NCBI GenBank assembly: GCA_903870105.1
Contig: CAIQBQ010000053.1
Location: forward strand, 1 to 34,973
Direction of reading: 5' to 3'
Length of the DNA stretch: 34,973 bases
Source: an uncultured Alphaproteobacteria bacterium
GTDB lineage: Bacteria; Pseudomonadota; Alphaproteobacteria; Rickettsiales; UBA1997
Below are positions 8,670-16,819 of the stretch, piece by piece (the first letter of the stretch is position 1; each line of letters begins with the position of its first letter). The notes under the pieces are model-generated. The model did not search any database, was not told the origin of the DNA, and saw only the letters and a program-made list of their open reading frames with translations. The position numbers and the translations under genes were made by a program.

Positions 8670-9344
8670 ATGCACGATTTTCTAGACGCACTAAAAATGG
8701 TTACCTTCCAAATTCATAAAGAGGGTTTCAAATTCATCTTCATCTTTGCTTTAGTCGCAATAATTCTGGCTTTGCTCAACAATGTTTTGGGCTTGATTGG
8801 TCTTGTTCTAACATTGTGGTGCGTTTTCTTTTTCCGCGATCCTGAGCGTGTTATTCCGGTTGAAGAAAATATTGTGATCAGCCCGGCTGACGGAGTGGTT
8901 ACTCGCGTTGAATATGGCGTTGAGGCACCAGTAGATCTTGGCTACGACAAGCAAAAATTTAACAAAGTCAGTGTGTTTTTGAATGTGTTTAATGTTCACG
9001 TAAACCGCGTTCCGATTGGTGGCACAATTACTAAAGTTAGCTACAAGCCAGGAAAGTTTTTGAGTGCGAATGCCTCTGATGCCAGTGTAGAAAATGAAAG
9101 AAATTCAGCCGTTGTTAAGTTGGATAACGGCAAAGAAATCATCTTCGTTCAAGTTGCTGGTCTTGTTGCGCGTCGTATCATTTCTGATTTGAAAGAAGGA
9201 CAAAAAGTATCGACGGGAGATCGCTACGGAATCATCCGTTTTGGCAGCCGCGCTGACATTTATTTGCCAGAAAACGTCGCAGTAAAATGTCTAGTCGGTC
9301 AAACAATGATTGGCGGTGAAACCATTATTGCTCGACTAGATTAA
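8670..9344 (+). CDS. psd: Phosphatidylserine decarboxylase
   Basis: A 224-residue protein, the short alphaproteobacterial Psd form. An N-terminal hydrophobic region (about 22-52) is followed by FFRDPERVIP and SPADGVVTRVE. Near the C-terminus RFGSRADIYLP contains the Gly-Ser self-cleavage site at about residues 192-193, which yields the pyruvoyl prosthetic group. The enzyme makes phosphatidylethanolamine at the inner membrane. It starts 1 bp after the tig stop, so the two are probably co-transcribed. The usual partner pssA is not adjacent; a palindromic repeat follows instead. Confidence 0.94.
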   Translation: MHDFLDALKMVTFQIHKEGFKFIFIFALVAIILALLNNVLGLIGLVLTLWCVFFFRDPERVIPVEENIVISPADGVVTRVEYGVEAPVDLGYDKQKFNKVSVFLNVFNVHVNRVPIGGTITKVSYKPGKFLSANASDASVENERNSAVVKLDNGKEIIFVQVAGLVARRIISDLKEGQKVSTGDRYGIIRFGSRADIYLPENVAVKCLVGQTMIGGETIIARLD

Positions 9345-9371
9345 AACTAATTCAAGAACAGATCTCTAGTT

Positions 9372-9460
9372 TGTCATTTCCGCGTAAGCGGGAATCTAGG
9401 AGGTCTCGTAATTTACTCCGAGCTTGCTGTCCCGGATCCTCGCCTACACGGGGATGACGG
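9372..9460. repeat. Inverted-repeat intergenic element (GTCATTTCCGCG family)
   Basis: The left arm TGTCATTTCCGCGTAAGCGG (from about 9372) and the reverse complement of the right arm (9431-9460, beginning CCGTCATCCCCGTGTAGGCG) match with a few substitutions. The element is thus an imperfect palindrome of about 88 bp. It is GC-richer than its surroundings and different from the TCATTGCGAGC family. The inverted repeat could act as an mRNA 3'-end hairpin after psd. Confidence 0.75.
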
Positions 9461-9491
9461 GGAGAGATCGGTGTAGCTAAATTAAATTTTT

Positions 9492-11027
9492 ATGCGCTCT
9501 TCAAATATTGCTAAACTTACTTCTAAACGCGAAGAAGCCAGAATTGGCGGTGGTCAGAAGAGAATAGATCTACAACACTCGAAAGGAAAATTGACGGCTC
9601 GTGAGAGAATCGAAGTTTTGCTCGATCCAAATTCTTTCGAAGAATATGGCCTTTACGTAGAGCATCGTTGCGCTGATTTTAACATGGATGATAAGAAGCA
9701 TCCGGGGGATGGCGTTGTTACTGGGCAAGGTACAATTAACGGTCGTTTAGTTTTTGTTTATAGCCAAGACTTTACCGTAATGGGTGGCTCGCTCGGCGAA
9801 GCTCATGCGCGTAAAATTTGTCAGATTCTTGATCGGGCAATGCAAGTCGGTGCGCCAGTGATTGGCATGAATGATTCCGGCGGGGCGCGTATTCAAGAAG
9901 GGGTCGATTCACTTGGTGGTTATGGCGAAATTTTCCAGCGCAATATTGATGCTAGTGGAGTTGTTCCGCAGGTTTCTTTAATCATGGGACCATGCGCTGG
10001 CGGCGCAGTTTATTCGCCAGCTCTTACTGACTTTACAGTGATGGTTGAGAACTCATCTTACATGTTTGTGACCGGCCCAGATGTAGTTAAGACAGTTACT
10101 CACGAAGTAATATCTCAGGAGGATCTTGGTGGTGCATCAGTGCATGGTGCCAAGTCTGGCGTGGCTCATTTAACTTTCAAAAGCGATATCGAGGCTTTGT
10201 TGCAAACGCGTCGCCTCATTAATTTCCTGCCACTTTCTAATCAAAAATCAACTCCACAAATTCCAGTTGATGACACTTCAGATCGCGTAGATATTTCTCT
10301 TAACACGCTAGTTCCAGAAAATCCAAATCAGCCTTACGACATGTCAGAGTTGGTTGAAAAGATTTTGGACGAAGGTGATTTTTTTGAAATCCAACCTAAT
10401 TATGCAAAAAATATTCTTGTAGGTTTTGGTCGCATGGAAGGTGAAACGGTGGGGATTGTTGCTAACCAACCAATGAATTTAGCTGGATGTCTTGACATCA
10501 AAGCCTCTGAAAAAGCTGCGCGCTTTATTCGTTTTTGTGACGCTTTCAATATTCCAATTTTAACTTTCGTTGACGTTCCAGGATTCTTGCCAGGAACGGA
10601 TCAAGAGCATGCGGGAATTATTCGTCACGGCGCGAAATTGCTTTACGCTTACGGCGAGGCAACAGTTCCAAAAATTACCGTAATCACTCGTAAAGCTTAC
10701 GGCGGAGCTTATATCGTAATGAATTCAAAACATCTTCGTGGTGACGTTAACTACGCTTGGGCGAATGCTGAGATTGCAGTAATGGGGCCAGAAGGCGCGG
10801 TGGAAATTATTTTTCGTGAAGATGCAAAAGATCCAGAATCAAAAGCAAAAAGAGTTGCTGAATATCGTGAGAAATTTGCTTCACCTTTTGTGGCTGCTTC
10901 ACGCGGCTTTATTGACGAAGTAATTCGTCCGCAAAACACTCGCAAAAGAATTTGCGCCTCACTGCAGATTTTAAAAAATAAGAAAATCAACAAGCCTTGG
11001 AAAAAACACGATAATTTGCCTTTGTAG
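9492..11027 (+). CDS. pccB: Propionyl-CoA carboxylase beta subunit (carboxyltransferase)
   Basis: A 511-residue biotin-dependent carboxyltransferase of the PccB family. Visible blocks are [20 protein letters not shown] (about 30-50), [11 protein letters not shown], the first oxyanion region [45 protein letters not shown], and in the C-terminal half [23 protein letters not shown] and [12 protein letters not shown]. It transfers carboxylate from carboxybiotin to propionyl-CoA, giving methylmalonyl-CoA. The biotinylated alpha subunit is not in the window. Other acyl-CoA carboxylase beta subunits are close relatives, but the motif set fits PccB best. Confidence 0.93.
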   Translation: MRSSNIAKLTSKREEARIGGGQKRIDLQHSKGKLTARERIEVLLDPNSFEEYGLYVEHRCADFNMDDKKHPGDGVVTGQGTINGRLVFVYSQDFTVMGGSLGEAHARKICQILDRAMQVGAPVIGMNDSGGARIQEGVDSLGGYGEIFQRNIDASGVVPQVSLIMGPCAGGAVYSPALTDFTVMVENSSYMFVTGPDVVKTVTHEVISQEDLGGASVHGAKSGVAHLTFKSDIEALLQTRRLINFLPLSNQKSTPQIPVDDTSDRVDISLNTLVPENPNQPYDMSELVEKILDEGDFFEIQPNYAKNILVGFGRMEGETVGIVANQPMNLAGCLDIKASEKAARFIRFCDAFNIPILTFVDVPGFLPGTDQEHAGIIRHGAKLLYAYGEATVPKITVITRKAYGGAYIVMNSKHLRGDVNYAWANAEIAVMGPEGAVEIIFREDAKDPESKAKRVAEYREKFASPFVAASRGFIDEVIRPQNTRKRICASLQILKNKKINKPWKKHDNLPL

Positions 11028-11406
11028 GCTAGCGTGTTTTGCTGAATTATTTCTTAGGGCCCCTCTTTTACTTTTCAGATTTTTACGCTTTGAAGAAGCG
11101 TCTGCGCTAAAAAAATTACACAAAGAATCTTTTTTATTTCTAACTGAGTAGTTTTTTCCTCGAAATTTTTTCGCTATTTTTTGCAGAATTATTGCTGTCG
11201 ATTTTATCTTAAAGCCTTGCTACCACCTTCTTCTGTCTGGTATTAGTGGATGGATTTTATTCCGTAATTTGTTGTTACTTTGTCGAGTTAATGATTTGTT
11301 TAGAATCTTCTGATTTTTCGCGGCACTAACTTAGCAGTAATCACGCTTTTTGGCGTTTTATTTTGAATGAGCGCACCTTGATTCTTGCCTGAGCTTTAGA
11401 TCATTA
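11028..11406. other. Gene-free stretch between convergent pccB and lpd
   Basis: No convincing ORF, tRNA or other RNA was recognised. The plus strand is rich in T runs. Two small stem-loops are visible: ACGCTT-TGAAG-AAGCGT at about 11087-11103, and ACGC-TTTTTG-GCGT followed by TTTTATTTT at about 11342-11360. The latter could be a weak terminator for plus-strand transcription. On the minus strand the sequence is A-rich and broken by stops, so it could be a fully decayed gene, but no family can be named. Confidence 0.4.
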
Positions 11407-11513
11407 GGCGGCATTTGACGGGATAGTACTAATAGCAAGCCAGACTATATTTAAGATAGGCCTTATGATTTGGGTCCGCTGCCTTATTGAATACTACCCC
11501 TTCAAATGCCGCT
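11407..11513. other. 107-bp element with long inverted ends flanked by TA (MITE-like or structured RNA)
   Basis: The left end GGCGGCATTTGACGGGATAGTA and the right end (reverse complement AGCGGCATTTGAAGGGGTAGTA) match at all but three or four positions over 22 bp. Both ends are flanked by TA. This is what a small non-autonomous element of a TA-targeting transposon (IS630/mariner type) would look like. As RNA, either strand would form a long rod: an 11-bp stem, a mismatch, a 9-bp stem, then an irregular interior. A stable non-coding RNA is therefore the alternative. It starts 10 bp beyond the lpd stop. Confidence 0.5.
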
Positions 11514-11522
11514 TAGTTTTAA

Positions 11523-12929
11523 CTAAGAGTGAATCTGTCTTTTTTCTACTGCCATTGCAGCTTCTTTAACCGCTTCGTTGTAAGTGGGATGGGCGTGACA
11601 AGTTCTAGCGAGATCTTCGGCCGATCCGCCAAATTCCATTGCCACAACAACTTCATGAATCGTATTTCCAGCTTCGCGACCAATTATGTGCGCACCTAAA
11701 ATGCGATCAGTTTTTGCATCGGCAAGAATTTTTACGAAGCCTTGATCATCGCCAGTAGCGCGTGCACGTGAATTTGCCATCATCGAAAACTTTCCGACTT
11801 TATAAGCTATATTTGCATTTTTTAATTCTTCTTCGGTTTTGCCGACTGAAGCAACTTCTGGGTAAGTGTAAATCACATTCGGAATAACGTCATAATTTAC
11901 GTGACCTTTTTGTCCGGCAATAATTTCTGCAGCAGCAACTCCTTCATCTTCAGCTTTGTGAGCCAACATCGCACCAGTTGTGACATCGCCAATGACAAAA
12001 ATATTTTCAACAGAAGTGCGTAAATGATGATTTTCAATGAAGCCGCGCTGGTTAGTTTTGATGCCAACATTTTCTAATCCAAGGTTTTGCGTGTTCGGAC
12101 GACGACCGATTGCAACTAGAACGACATCAGCCGAAAGAGTTTCTTTTTTGCCGTCGGCAACTGATTCGATTTCAACCAAAGCACCTTTTTTGTCTTTTTT
12201 TACTGACACAACTTTTGTTGAAAGGCGGAATTTGAACCCTTGTTTTTCAAGAATTCTTTGAAAGTTACGAGAAACCTCCGCGTCCATTGAGGGCGTGATT
12301 TTGTCTAGGTATTCAATTACCTCGATTTCCGCGCCAAAACGACCCCAAACTGAACCAAGTTCAAGTCCTATTACGCCGGCGCCAATCACGATCATTCTGC
12401 TTGGAACATTTTCTAAATCCAAAGCGCCGGTTGAAGAGATGATTACTTTTTCATCAATTTCAACTCCAGGAAGATTTGTAACTTCGGAGCCTGTTGCGAT
12501 GATGAAATTCAGGGCCGAGATTTTTTCTTTTGACCCATCATTTTTTGTAACTTCAATCGTGTTTTTATCTAAGAATTTTGCTGCGCCTTCGATTGAGGTA
12601 ATTTTATTTTTCTTGAAGAGTCCAGAGATCCCGCCAGTCAAGCCGGAAACGATTTCATTTTTATTGGCGAGTAATTTTGTTACGTCGATTTTTGGCGAAG
12701 AAACTTCAATACCTAATTTTTCAAATTGATGACCGGCATCGTGAAATTTATGAGAAACTTCAAGAAGAGCTTTTGAAGGAATGCATCCGACGTTCAAACA
12801 GGTTCCGCCGAGCGTCTTTCTTTTTTCTACGCAGGCAGTTTTTAATCCAAGTTGCGCCGCACGAATTGCCGCAACATATCCACCTGGTCCAGCACCGATA
12901 ACCACTAGGTCAAAAATTTGCTCGCTCAT
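11523..12929 (-). CDS. lpd: Dihydrolipoyl dehydrogenase (E3)
   Basis: A 468-residue flavoprotein disulfide reductase. The N-terminal FAD-binding motif is VVIGAGPGGYVAA (about 9-21). The redox-active disulfide C44/C49 lies in GGTCLNVGCIPSK. A second Rossmann motif VIGAGVIGLELGSVW follows, then the second FAD motif FVIGDVTTGAMLAHKAEDEG. The C-terminal active-site His-Glu pair is in HAHPTYNEAVKEAA. It reoxidises dihydrolipoamide of 2-oxoacid dehydrogenase or glycine cleavage complexes. No E1/E2 genes are adjacent, so the partner complex cannot be told. It is separated from upstream rpmB by a strong terminator. Confidence 0.97.
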   Translation of the reverse strand: MSEQIFDLVVIGAGPGGYVAAIRAAQLGLKTACVEKRKTLGGTCLNVGCIPSKALLEVSHKFHDAGHQFEKLGIEVSSPKIDVTKLLANKNEIVSGLTGGISGLFKKNKITSIEGAAKFLDKNTIEVTKNDGSKEKISALNFIIATGSEVTNLPGVEIDEKVIISSTGALDLENVPSRMIVIGAGVIGLELGSVWGRFGAEIEVIEYLDKITPSMDAEVSRNFQRILEKQGFKFRLSTKVVSVKKDKKGALVEIESVADGKKETLSADVVLVAIGRRPNTQNLGLENVGIKTNQRGFIENHHLRTSVENIFVIGDVTTGAMLAHKAEDEGVAAAEIIAGQKGHVNYDVIPNVIYTYPEVASVGKTEEELKNANIAYKVGKFSMMANSRARATGDDQGFVKILADAKTDRILGAHIIGREAGNTIHEVVVAMEFGGSAEDLARTCHAHPTYNEAVKEAAMAVEKRQIHS

Positions 12930-12949
12930 ATTTTGAAAAAATTATGTTC

Positions 12950-12987
12950 AATAAAAAACCAGCCATTTCCTGATGAAATGGCTGGTT
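12950..12987 (-). terminator. Rho-independent terminator of rpmB
   Basis: A perfect 13-bp inverted repeat AACCAGCCATTTC / GAAATGGCTGGTT (12957-12987) has a 5-nt loop. On the minus strand it is followed by TTTTTTATT. It lies between the rpmB stop and the lpd start and is the clearest intrinsic terminator in the window. Confidence 0.9.
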
Positions 12988-13007
12988 AAGAATTTTTAAA
13001 ATTCAGA

Positions 13008-13349
13008 TTACTTTGTTTTCTGAATTTTTTTCTCTTTGACGATTTTTACCTCATCTAATTTGCCAGTTTTGATCAATTTTTGTTTGATCTTAGTGCGTAG
13101 TTTTTTTGCCTCATCACTTAACTTTCCGTAGCGATAGTTAACTAGGAAGTTATCGATACTACCGAACTTGTTAATTGTGCGAAGAGTTGACGCGGCAACT
13201 TTAATTTTGAGGTCTATACCAAGGGCTTCGCTCTTAAAAGAAAGGGAGTGAAGATTTGGCAAAAACTTTCTTTTTGTTTTGCGGTTGGAGTGTGACACTT
13301 TATTGCCACTCATCACTCCAACAGCGAGTAAATCACATTTTCTGGACAT
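13008..13349 (-). CDS. rpmB: 50S ribosomal protein L28
   Basis: A 113-residue L28. The N-terminus MSRKCDLLAVGVMSGNKVSH contains the typical G-x-x-GNxVSHSN pattern, followed by NRKTKRKFLPNL. The C-terminal half is strongly basic and somewhat longer than the ~95-100 residues usual in alphaproteobacteria, ending in a Lys-rich tail. It is a component of the large ribosomal subunit. The gene is followed by the strong terminator at 12950-12987. Confidence 0.95.
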   Translation of the reverse strand: MSRKCDLLAVGVMSGNKVSHSNRKTKRKFLPNLHSLSFKSEALGIDLKIKVAASTLRTINKFGSIDNFLVNYRYGKLSDEAKKLRTKIKQKLIKTGKLDEVKIVKEKKIQKTK

Positions 13350-13385
13350 TGTTTTTAATAACTAAAGTTGTTCTGGATTTTTTGA

Positions 13386-13763
13386 TTAGGTAGAAGTAGC
13401 GCCGCTGGCGGTGCAGTTTATAGCGCTTTGACCAGTGATTGCGGCTACAATCGAGCTAGCACCAAACATTGCAGCGATACCAGCTGCAACACCAATCATT
13501 AAACCCCAAGAGACTTTACCGGTGAAAAAGCCAATACCAACAGAAAGAATCGCGAAAGCCGCGAAAGCTTTACCGCCGTTACCGGTGACGATACGAAGAA
13601 CGTTGCACATTACGTCTACTAGAACGTTGGAATTGACCAAAGAGTCACTGGCAATCGCCGCGAAGGCTGCAGAAGATGTTGCAGGAACAATCACTGGGGC
13701 AACAGCGAGTAGGAAAAAAGAAAAAAGAGTAACTCTAGAAATCAAAGAGAAGATTTGTTTCAT
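13386..13763 (-). CDS. VirB2/TrbC-family pilin-like protein, orphan
   Basis: A 125-residue protein with an N-terminal signal peptide (about 1-35). A short segment with VMCNVLRIVTGNGGKA is followed by two closely spaced hydrophobic helices (about 66-82 and 86-112) joined by the polar turn TGKVSWGL. This is the architecture of VirB2/TrbC major pilins of type IV secretion systems. Cys residues near 53 and 117 could pair. No other virB gene is present in the window. It is divergent from the prepilin-LamG gene, with 166 bp between them. No terminator was seen before rpmB downstream. Confidence 0.75.
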   Translation of the reverse strand: MKQIFSLISRVTLFSFFLLAVAPVIVPATSSAAFAAIASDSLVNSNVLVDVMCNVLRIVTGNGGKAFAAFAILSVGIGFFTGKVSWGLMIGVAAGIAAMFGASSIVAAITGQSAINCTASGATST

Positions 13764-13929
13764 ATTTTAGAATGATTTATTAACTCAAATAAAAAGGCTT
13801 TAAGGAAAGCGAAGGGCAACTTACTTGGGGTTTTGCTTAAATTGCAACAGGGTTTTTTACGAAAATATTTGTGAAGCAAATTCTTTGTCCGCTTAATCTG
13901 ATCTGGGTCAAAATCTAATTAAAATAATA

Positions 13930-14835
13930 ATGATTAAACGCGCGCGCTATAAGGCTTTTTCTTTTTTAGAAATCTCGGTGGTAATTATGATTATTGGCCT
14001 TTTGATCTCTGCTATTTTAACGGGGAGTGAAGTAACCGCTAGCGCTAAATTAGTGCATGCCAGGTCCTTAACGCAAAACTCCCCAGTATTAAGCATTTCA
14101 GGCCTTGCATTGTGGTTAGATACCACGTCAGAAAAAAGCTTCTCCAAATTGGAAACCAAAGAAGGAGCTGCAATCAGCAGATGGAACGATATTAATTCTG
14201 AAGCATCTGTATCAAATTATTTAAGTAATAGCTCTGGAACATTGGCTGACCATCCCACTTACAAAGAGACGTGCATTAACGGATTGCCTTGTTTGTATTT
14301 TAATGGAACAACAAACAATAAAATTACATCCCCGAAGCAGATGGGAATAAGAACAAAATATATTTCGATGTTTCTTGTTTTTACTGGATCTGAAAGCGCC
14401 ACATCCAGCTATGCATCCAATGTATTTAACAGTAATTTCGGTAGCGCCTGGGATAATAATAGCGGCGCTTTTCTTCTAACGACCGCTGTCAATTCTACTA
14501 AGTATTTTTTCTATAATATGCCGAGTAATTACGGCATCCAATATACTAGCTGCACCTCAATTGCATCCATGAATCCAAAGCAGGGATATATCTACAGCGT
14601 TGTTGATGATAACAGTAGTTCAATCTTTCATTACATAAATGGTGCCGTGGCCAATAACGCTGGTACTAATAGTGGGATTTTAACTAAAACATTAGGAATT
14701 GTTTCAATCGGTAACGGAAGCTATCAGGGAAATATTGGGGAGGTTATTATTTTTACCAAAGCGTTAACGACGACCGAAAGAAAATCCGTTGAGCAATATC
14801 TTGGCAAAAAATGGGGAATCGCAATTAATTCTTAG
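13930..14835 (+). CDS. Prepilin-type N-terminus fused to a LamG/concanavalin-like domain
   Basis: A 301-residue protein. The short basic leader MIKRARYKA is followed by FSFLEISVVIMIIGLLISAI, a class III prepilin-peptidase site with the conserved Glu at +5 and a hydrophobic helix. From about residue 55 the sequence (SGLALWLDTTSEKSF, AISRWNDINS, INGLPCLYFNGT, and the end IGEVIIFTKALTTTERKSVEQYLGKKWG) matches the pattern of LamG-type jelly-roll domains. It probably is a minor pilin or pseudopilin displaying a carbohydrate- or surface-binding module. Ligand unknown. Its stop overlaps that of convergent murB by 4 bp. Confidence 0.8.
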   Translation: MIKRARYKAFSFLEISVVIMIIGLLISAILTGSEVTASAKLVHARSLTQNSPVLSISGLALWLDTTSEKSFSKLETKEGAAISRWNDINSEASVSNYLSNSSGTLADHPTYKETCINGLPCLYFNGTTNNKITSPKQMGIRTKYISMFLVFTGSESATSSYASNVFNSNFGSAWDNNSGAFLLTTAVNSTKYFFYNMPSNYGIQYTSCTSIASMNPKQGYIYSVVDDNSSSIFHYINGAVANNAGTNSGILTKTLGIVSIGNGSYQGNIGEVIIFTKALTTTERKSVEQYLGKKWGIAINS

Positions 14836-15707
14836 CGCAGAATTTTAATCTCCCACTCCAAATCGATTTTAGATTTTTCTTTCACCAGTCTTTTTACTTC
14901 ATTGCCCAGATCAATCAAATCCTGAGCTCGCGCCTTGCCGCGATTAATCATAAAGTTACAATGTTTCTCAGAAATTTGCGCATCGCCGATAATTTTACCG
15001 CGACACCCTGCCTCGTCAATTAATTGCCAAGCACGCTTTTCTTGCGGATTTTTAAATGTGCTGCCGCCGGTTTTGGCGCGAATTGGCTGCGCTGTTTCGC
15101 GCTGCTGATTTAATTCGGAGATTTTTTTTGCGACCTTGTCAAAGGTTGATTTTGTTGTTTTGAACAATCCTTCAACAAAAATAAAATTTTTAGAAATTCT
15201 GCTGCCGCGATAAAAAAACCCAAAATCAGAATTTTTTAATTCATGCAAATTTCCTTGATGATCAACTGCTGTTGCGCTGATTAAATTTTCTGCGACATCC
15301 GATCCGTAACATCCCGCATTCATAGCAATTGCTCCGCCGATTGATCCGGGCACCCCGCTAAAGAATTCAAGTCCAGAAAGTGCAGAATTTTTGCAGGAAA
15401 GTGCAACATTGCCACAAAGTGCAGCAGCCCCGGCTCTGACCAAATCACCATCCACAGAAATTTTTGCGAACTCGCCAGGAAGTCGAATTACCACTCCTTT
15501 TACACCCTCATCAGAAATAATTACGTTTGATCCAGCGCCAAGAATTTGTACGGGAATTTCTTTTGAACAATTTTTTAAAAAATCTTGCAGATCTTCTAAA
15601 TCAGAGGGGCGAAACATAATTTCTGCACAACCGCCAACATCAAACCAGCTTTTTAATTCAGCATTTTTACGATAGGTTCCGCGAACTGGTGGCAAGTTAT
15701 TAAGCAT
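14832..15707 (-). CDS. murB: UDP-N-acetylenolpyruvoylglucosamine reductase
   Basis: A 291-residue type I MurB, which reduces UDP-GlcNAc-enolpyruvate to UDP-MurNAc in peptidoglycan synthesis. FAD-binding elements are SWFDVGGCAEIMFRP and ILGAGSNVIISDEGVKGVVI (about 55-74). GVPGSIGGAIAMNAGCYG (about 120-137), FFYRGSRIS and the C-terminal GGSTFKNP with AWQLIDEAGCRG follow, the last containing the catalytic Ser region. The start overlaps the end of trmB by 8 bp. Confidence 0.96.
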   Translation of the reverse strand: MLNNLPPVRGTYRKNAELKSWFDVGGCAEIMFRPSDLEDLQDFLKNCSKEIPVQILGAGSNVIISDEGVKGVVIRLPGEFAKISVDGDLVRAGAAALCGNVALSCKNSALSGLEFFSGVPGSIGGAIAMNAGCYGSDVAENLISATAVDHQGNLHELKNSDFGFFYRGSRISKNFIFVEGLFKTTKSTFDKVAKKISELNQQRETAQPIRAKTGGSTFKNPQEKRAWQLIDEAGCRGKIIGDAQISEKHCNFMINRGKARAQDLIDLGNEVKRLVKEKSKIDLEWEIKILR

Positions 15708-16368
15708 GGTGAGTGAGATTAAAAATGACCGGAACGCGACCTTCTATTTCAGCTTTTTTTTGATATTTTGTTTTGACCCAATTGTCGGGAAAAATCTGCC
15801 AATCTTTTTTTGATTTTGCGTCCCAAGAAAATTTTTCACTGCATAAAAATTCAGCTAGAATCCAGGTTTTGTAAGAGTCGTGATCTGTTGCAATTACTAG
15901 CTTGCCGCCAGATTTAATTTTTGGAGAAAGAATTTTGTCAAAAAATTCTGTGGTCAATAAGCGTCGTTTAAAATGTTTTGCTTTTGGCCAGGGATCAGGA
16001 AATAAAATATAAATTTCGTCGAAAAACTTTTCCGGAAATTTTGCTAAAAGTAGACGCGAATCTTCAAGAGAAATTGATACGTTTGTTAGAGGTTCTTGCT
16101 CAAGTTTAGCCAGTAAATTCACGACCCCGTTAAGGTGCGGTTCGCAGCCAAAAAAATTTTTTTCAGGATTTTTTTTGGCTTTCTCAAAAAGAAAATCACC
16201 AAAACCAAAGCCAATTTCTAAAGAGGTAGGTCGCTCCTGTAAAGTTGTTGGTAAACTTATTGAGTAATCTTTTAAGGGGTTTTCCAGTAAGGATTTTTTG
16301 TGAGCTGAGAGCTTTCGACTCTTAATTCTTCCGAAGCTACGGATTAATCTTTGCGACTCTTTTTTCAT
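15700..16368 (-). CDS. trmB: tRNA (guanine-N7-)-methyltransferase
   Basis: A 222-residue SAM-dependent methyltransferase that makes m7G46 in tRNA. It shows IRSFGRIKSRKLS at the start, the SAM-binding SLEIGFGFGDFLFEKA, GCEPHLNGVVN, ILFPDPWPKAKHFKRRLL (the family hallmark with PDPWPK), and a C-terminal TKYQKKAEIEGR. I chose the ATG at 16368 because the known family starts near MKKESQRLIRSFGR; the longer frame to 16410 lies inside rpiB. The gene overlaps rpiB by 32 bp and murB by 8 bp, suggesting translational coupling. Confidence 0.95.
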   Translation of the reverse strand: MKKESQRLIRSFGRIKSRKLSAHKKSLLENPLKDYSISLPTTLQERPTSLEIGFGFGDFLFEKAKKNPEKNFFGCEPHLNGVVNLLAKLEQEPLTNVSISLEDSRLLLAKFPEKFFDEIYILFPDPWPKAKHFKRRLLTTEFFDKILSPKIKSGGKLVIATDHDSYKTWILAEFLCSEKFSWDAKSKKDWQIFPDNWVKTKYQKKAEIEGRVPVIFNLTHHA

Positions 16369-16774
16369 GTCTTCCACCTTCAAATTTACTGCCCAGAAAG
16401 GCTTTAACAATTGCTAAGGCAGATTTTTCTTTCACTATTCTGGCGCCCAAGCAGATCACATTCGCATCGTTGTGAAGGCGCGCTAGTTTCGCGACTTTTA
16501 TATTGTTACAAAGTGCAGCGCGGATATTTTTGTGGCGATTCGCTGCGATCGAAATTCCTATGCCGCTACCGCAAATTAAAATGCCAAATTCATTTTTTAA
16601 TTTTGCTCCGAGCTTGTGAGCGAAGTCTGGGTAATCGAAGGATTTTTCAGAGGAGCTGCAGCCAAGATCTATAGTCTTAAAGCCTAGTGCGTCAAGCTCT
16701 GTAATAAGAAATTTTTTTAGAGAGAATCCGGCGTGATCAGAAGCAATTAAAATCTTTGTTGCACGGAGAGACAT
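16337..16774 (-). CDS. rpiB: Ribose-5-phosphate isomerase B
   Basis: A 145-residue RpiB/LacAB-family protein interconverting ribose-5-phosphate and ribulose-5-phosphate. Signature segments are ILIASDHAGFSLK at the start, TIDLGCSSSEKSFDYPDFAHKL, the active-site loop LICGSGIGISIAANRHKNIRAALC, LARLHNDANVICLGAR and the typical end FEGGRHEKRVAKI. Length is normal. The 3' end overlaps trmB. Confidence 0.96.
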   Translation of the reverse strand: MSLRATKILIASDHAGFSLKKFLITELDALGFKTIDLGCSSSEKSFDYPDFAHKLGAKLKNEFGILICGSGIGISIAANRHKNIRAALCNNIKVAKLARLHNDANVICLGARIVKEKSALAIVKAFLGSKFEGGRHEKRVAKINP

Positions 16775-16783
16775 GAAGCTGCG

Positions 16784-16810
16784 AAATAAAGCCGCCCTTT
16801 TAAGAGCGGC
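16784..16810 (-). terminator. Probable terminator after rpsI
   Basis: An inverted repeat GCCGCcCTT...AAGaGCGGC (16791-16810) lies 10 bp downstream of the rpsI stop on the minus strand and is followed there by TTTATTT. The stem has one mismatch and the U-tract is interrupted, so it is probably a moderate terminator of the rplM-rpsI unit. Confidence 0.6.
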
Positions 16811-16819
16811 AGGAATAGG

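Noticed and set aside
11028-11522. rnpB, tmRNA or SRP RNA in the pccB-lpd gap
   Set aside because: No RNase P core motifs, no tmRNA tag-coding frame or tRNA-like ends, and no SRP Alu/S-domain motif were found on either strand. A chance similarity of TTTGACGGGAT to the tmRNA 5' part is explained by the inverted repeat.
16369-16410. Longer start of trmB
   Set aside because: These codons lie within rpiB and do not match the family; the ATG at 16368 fits.
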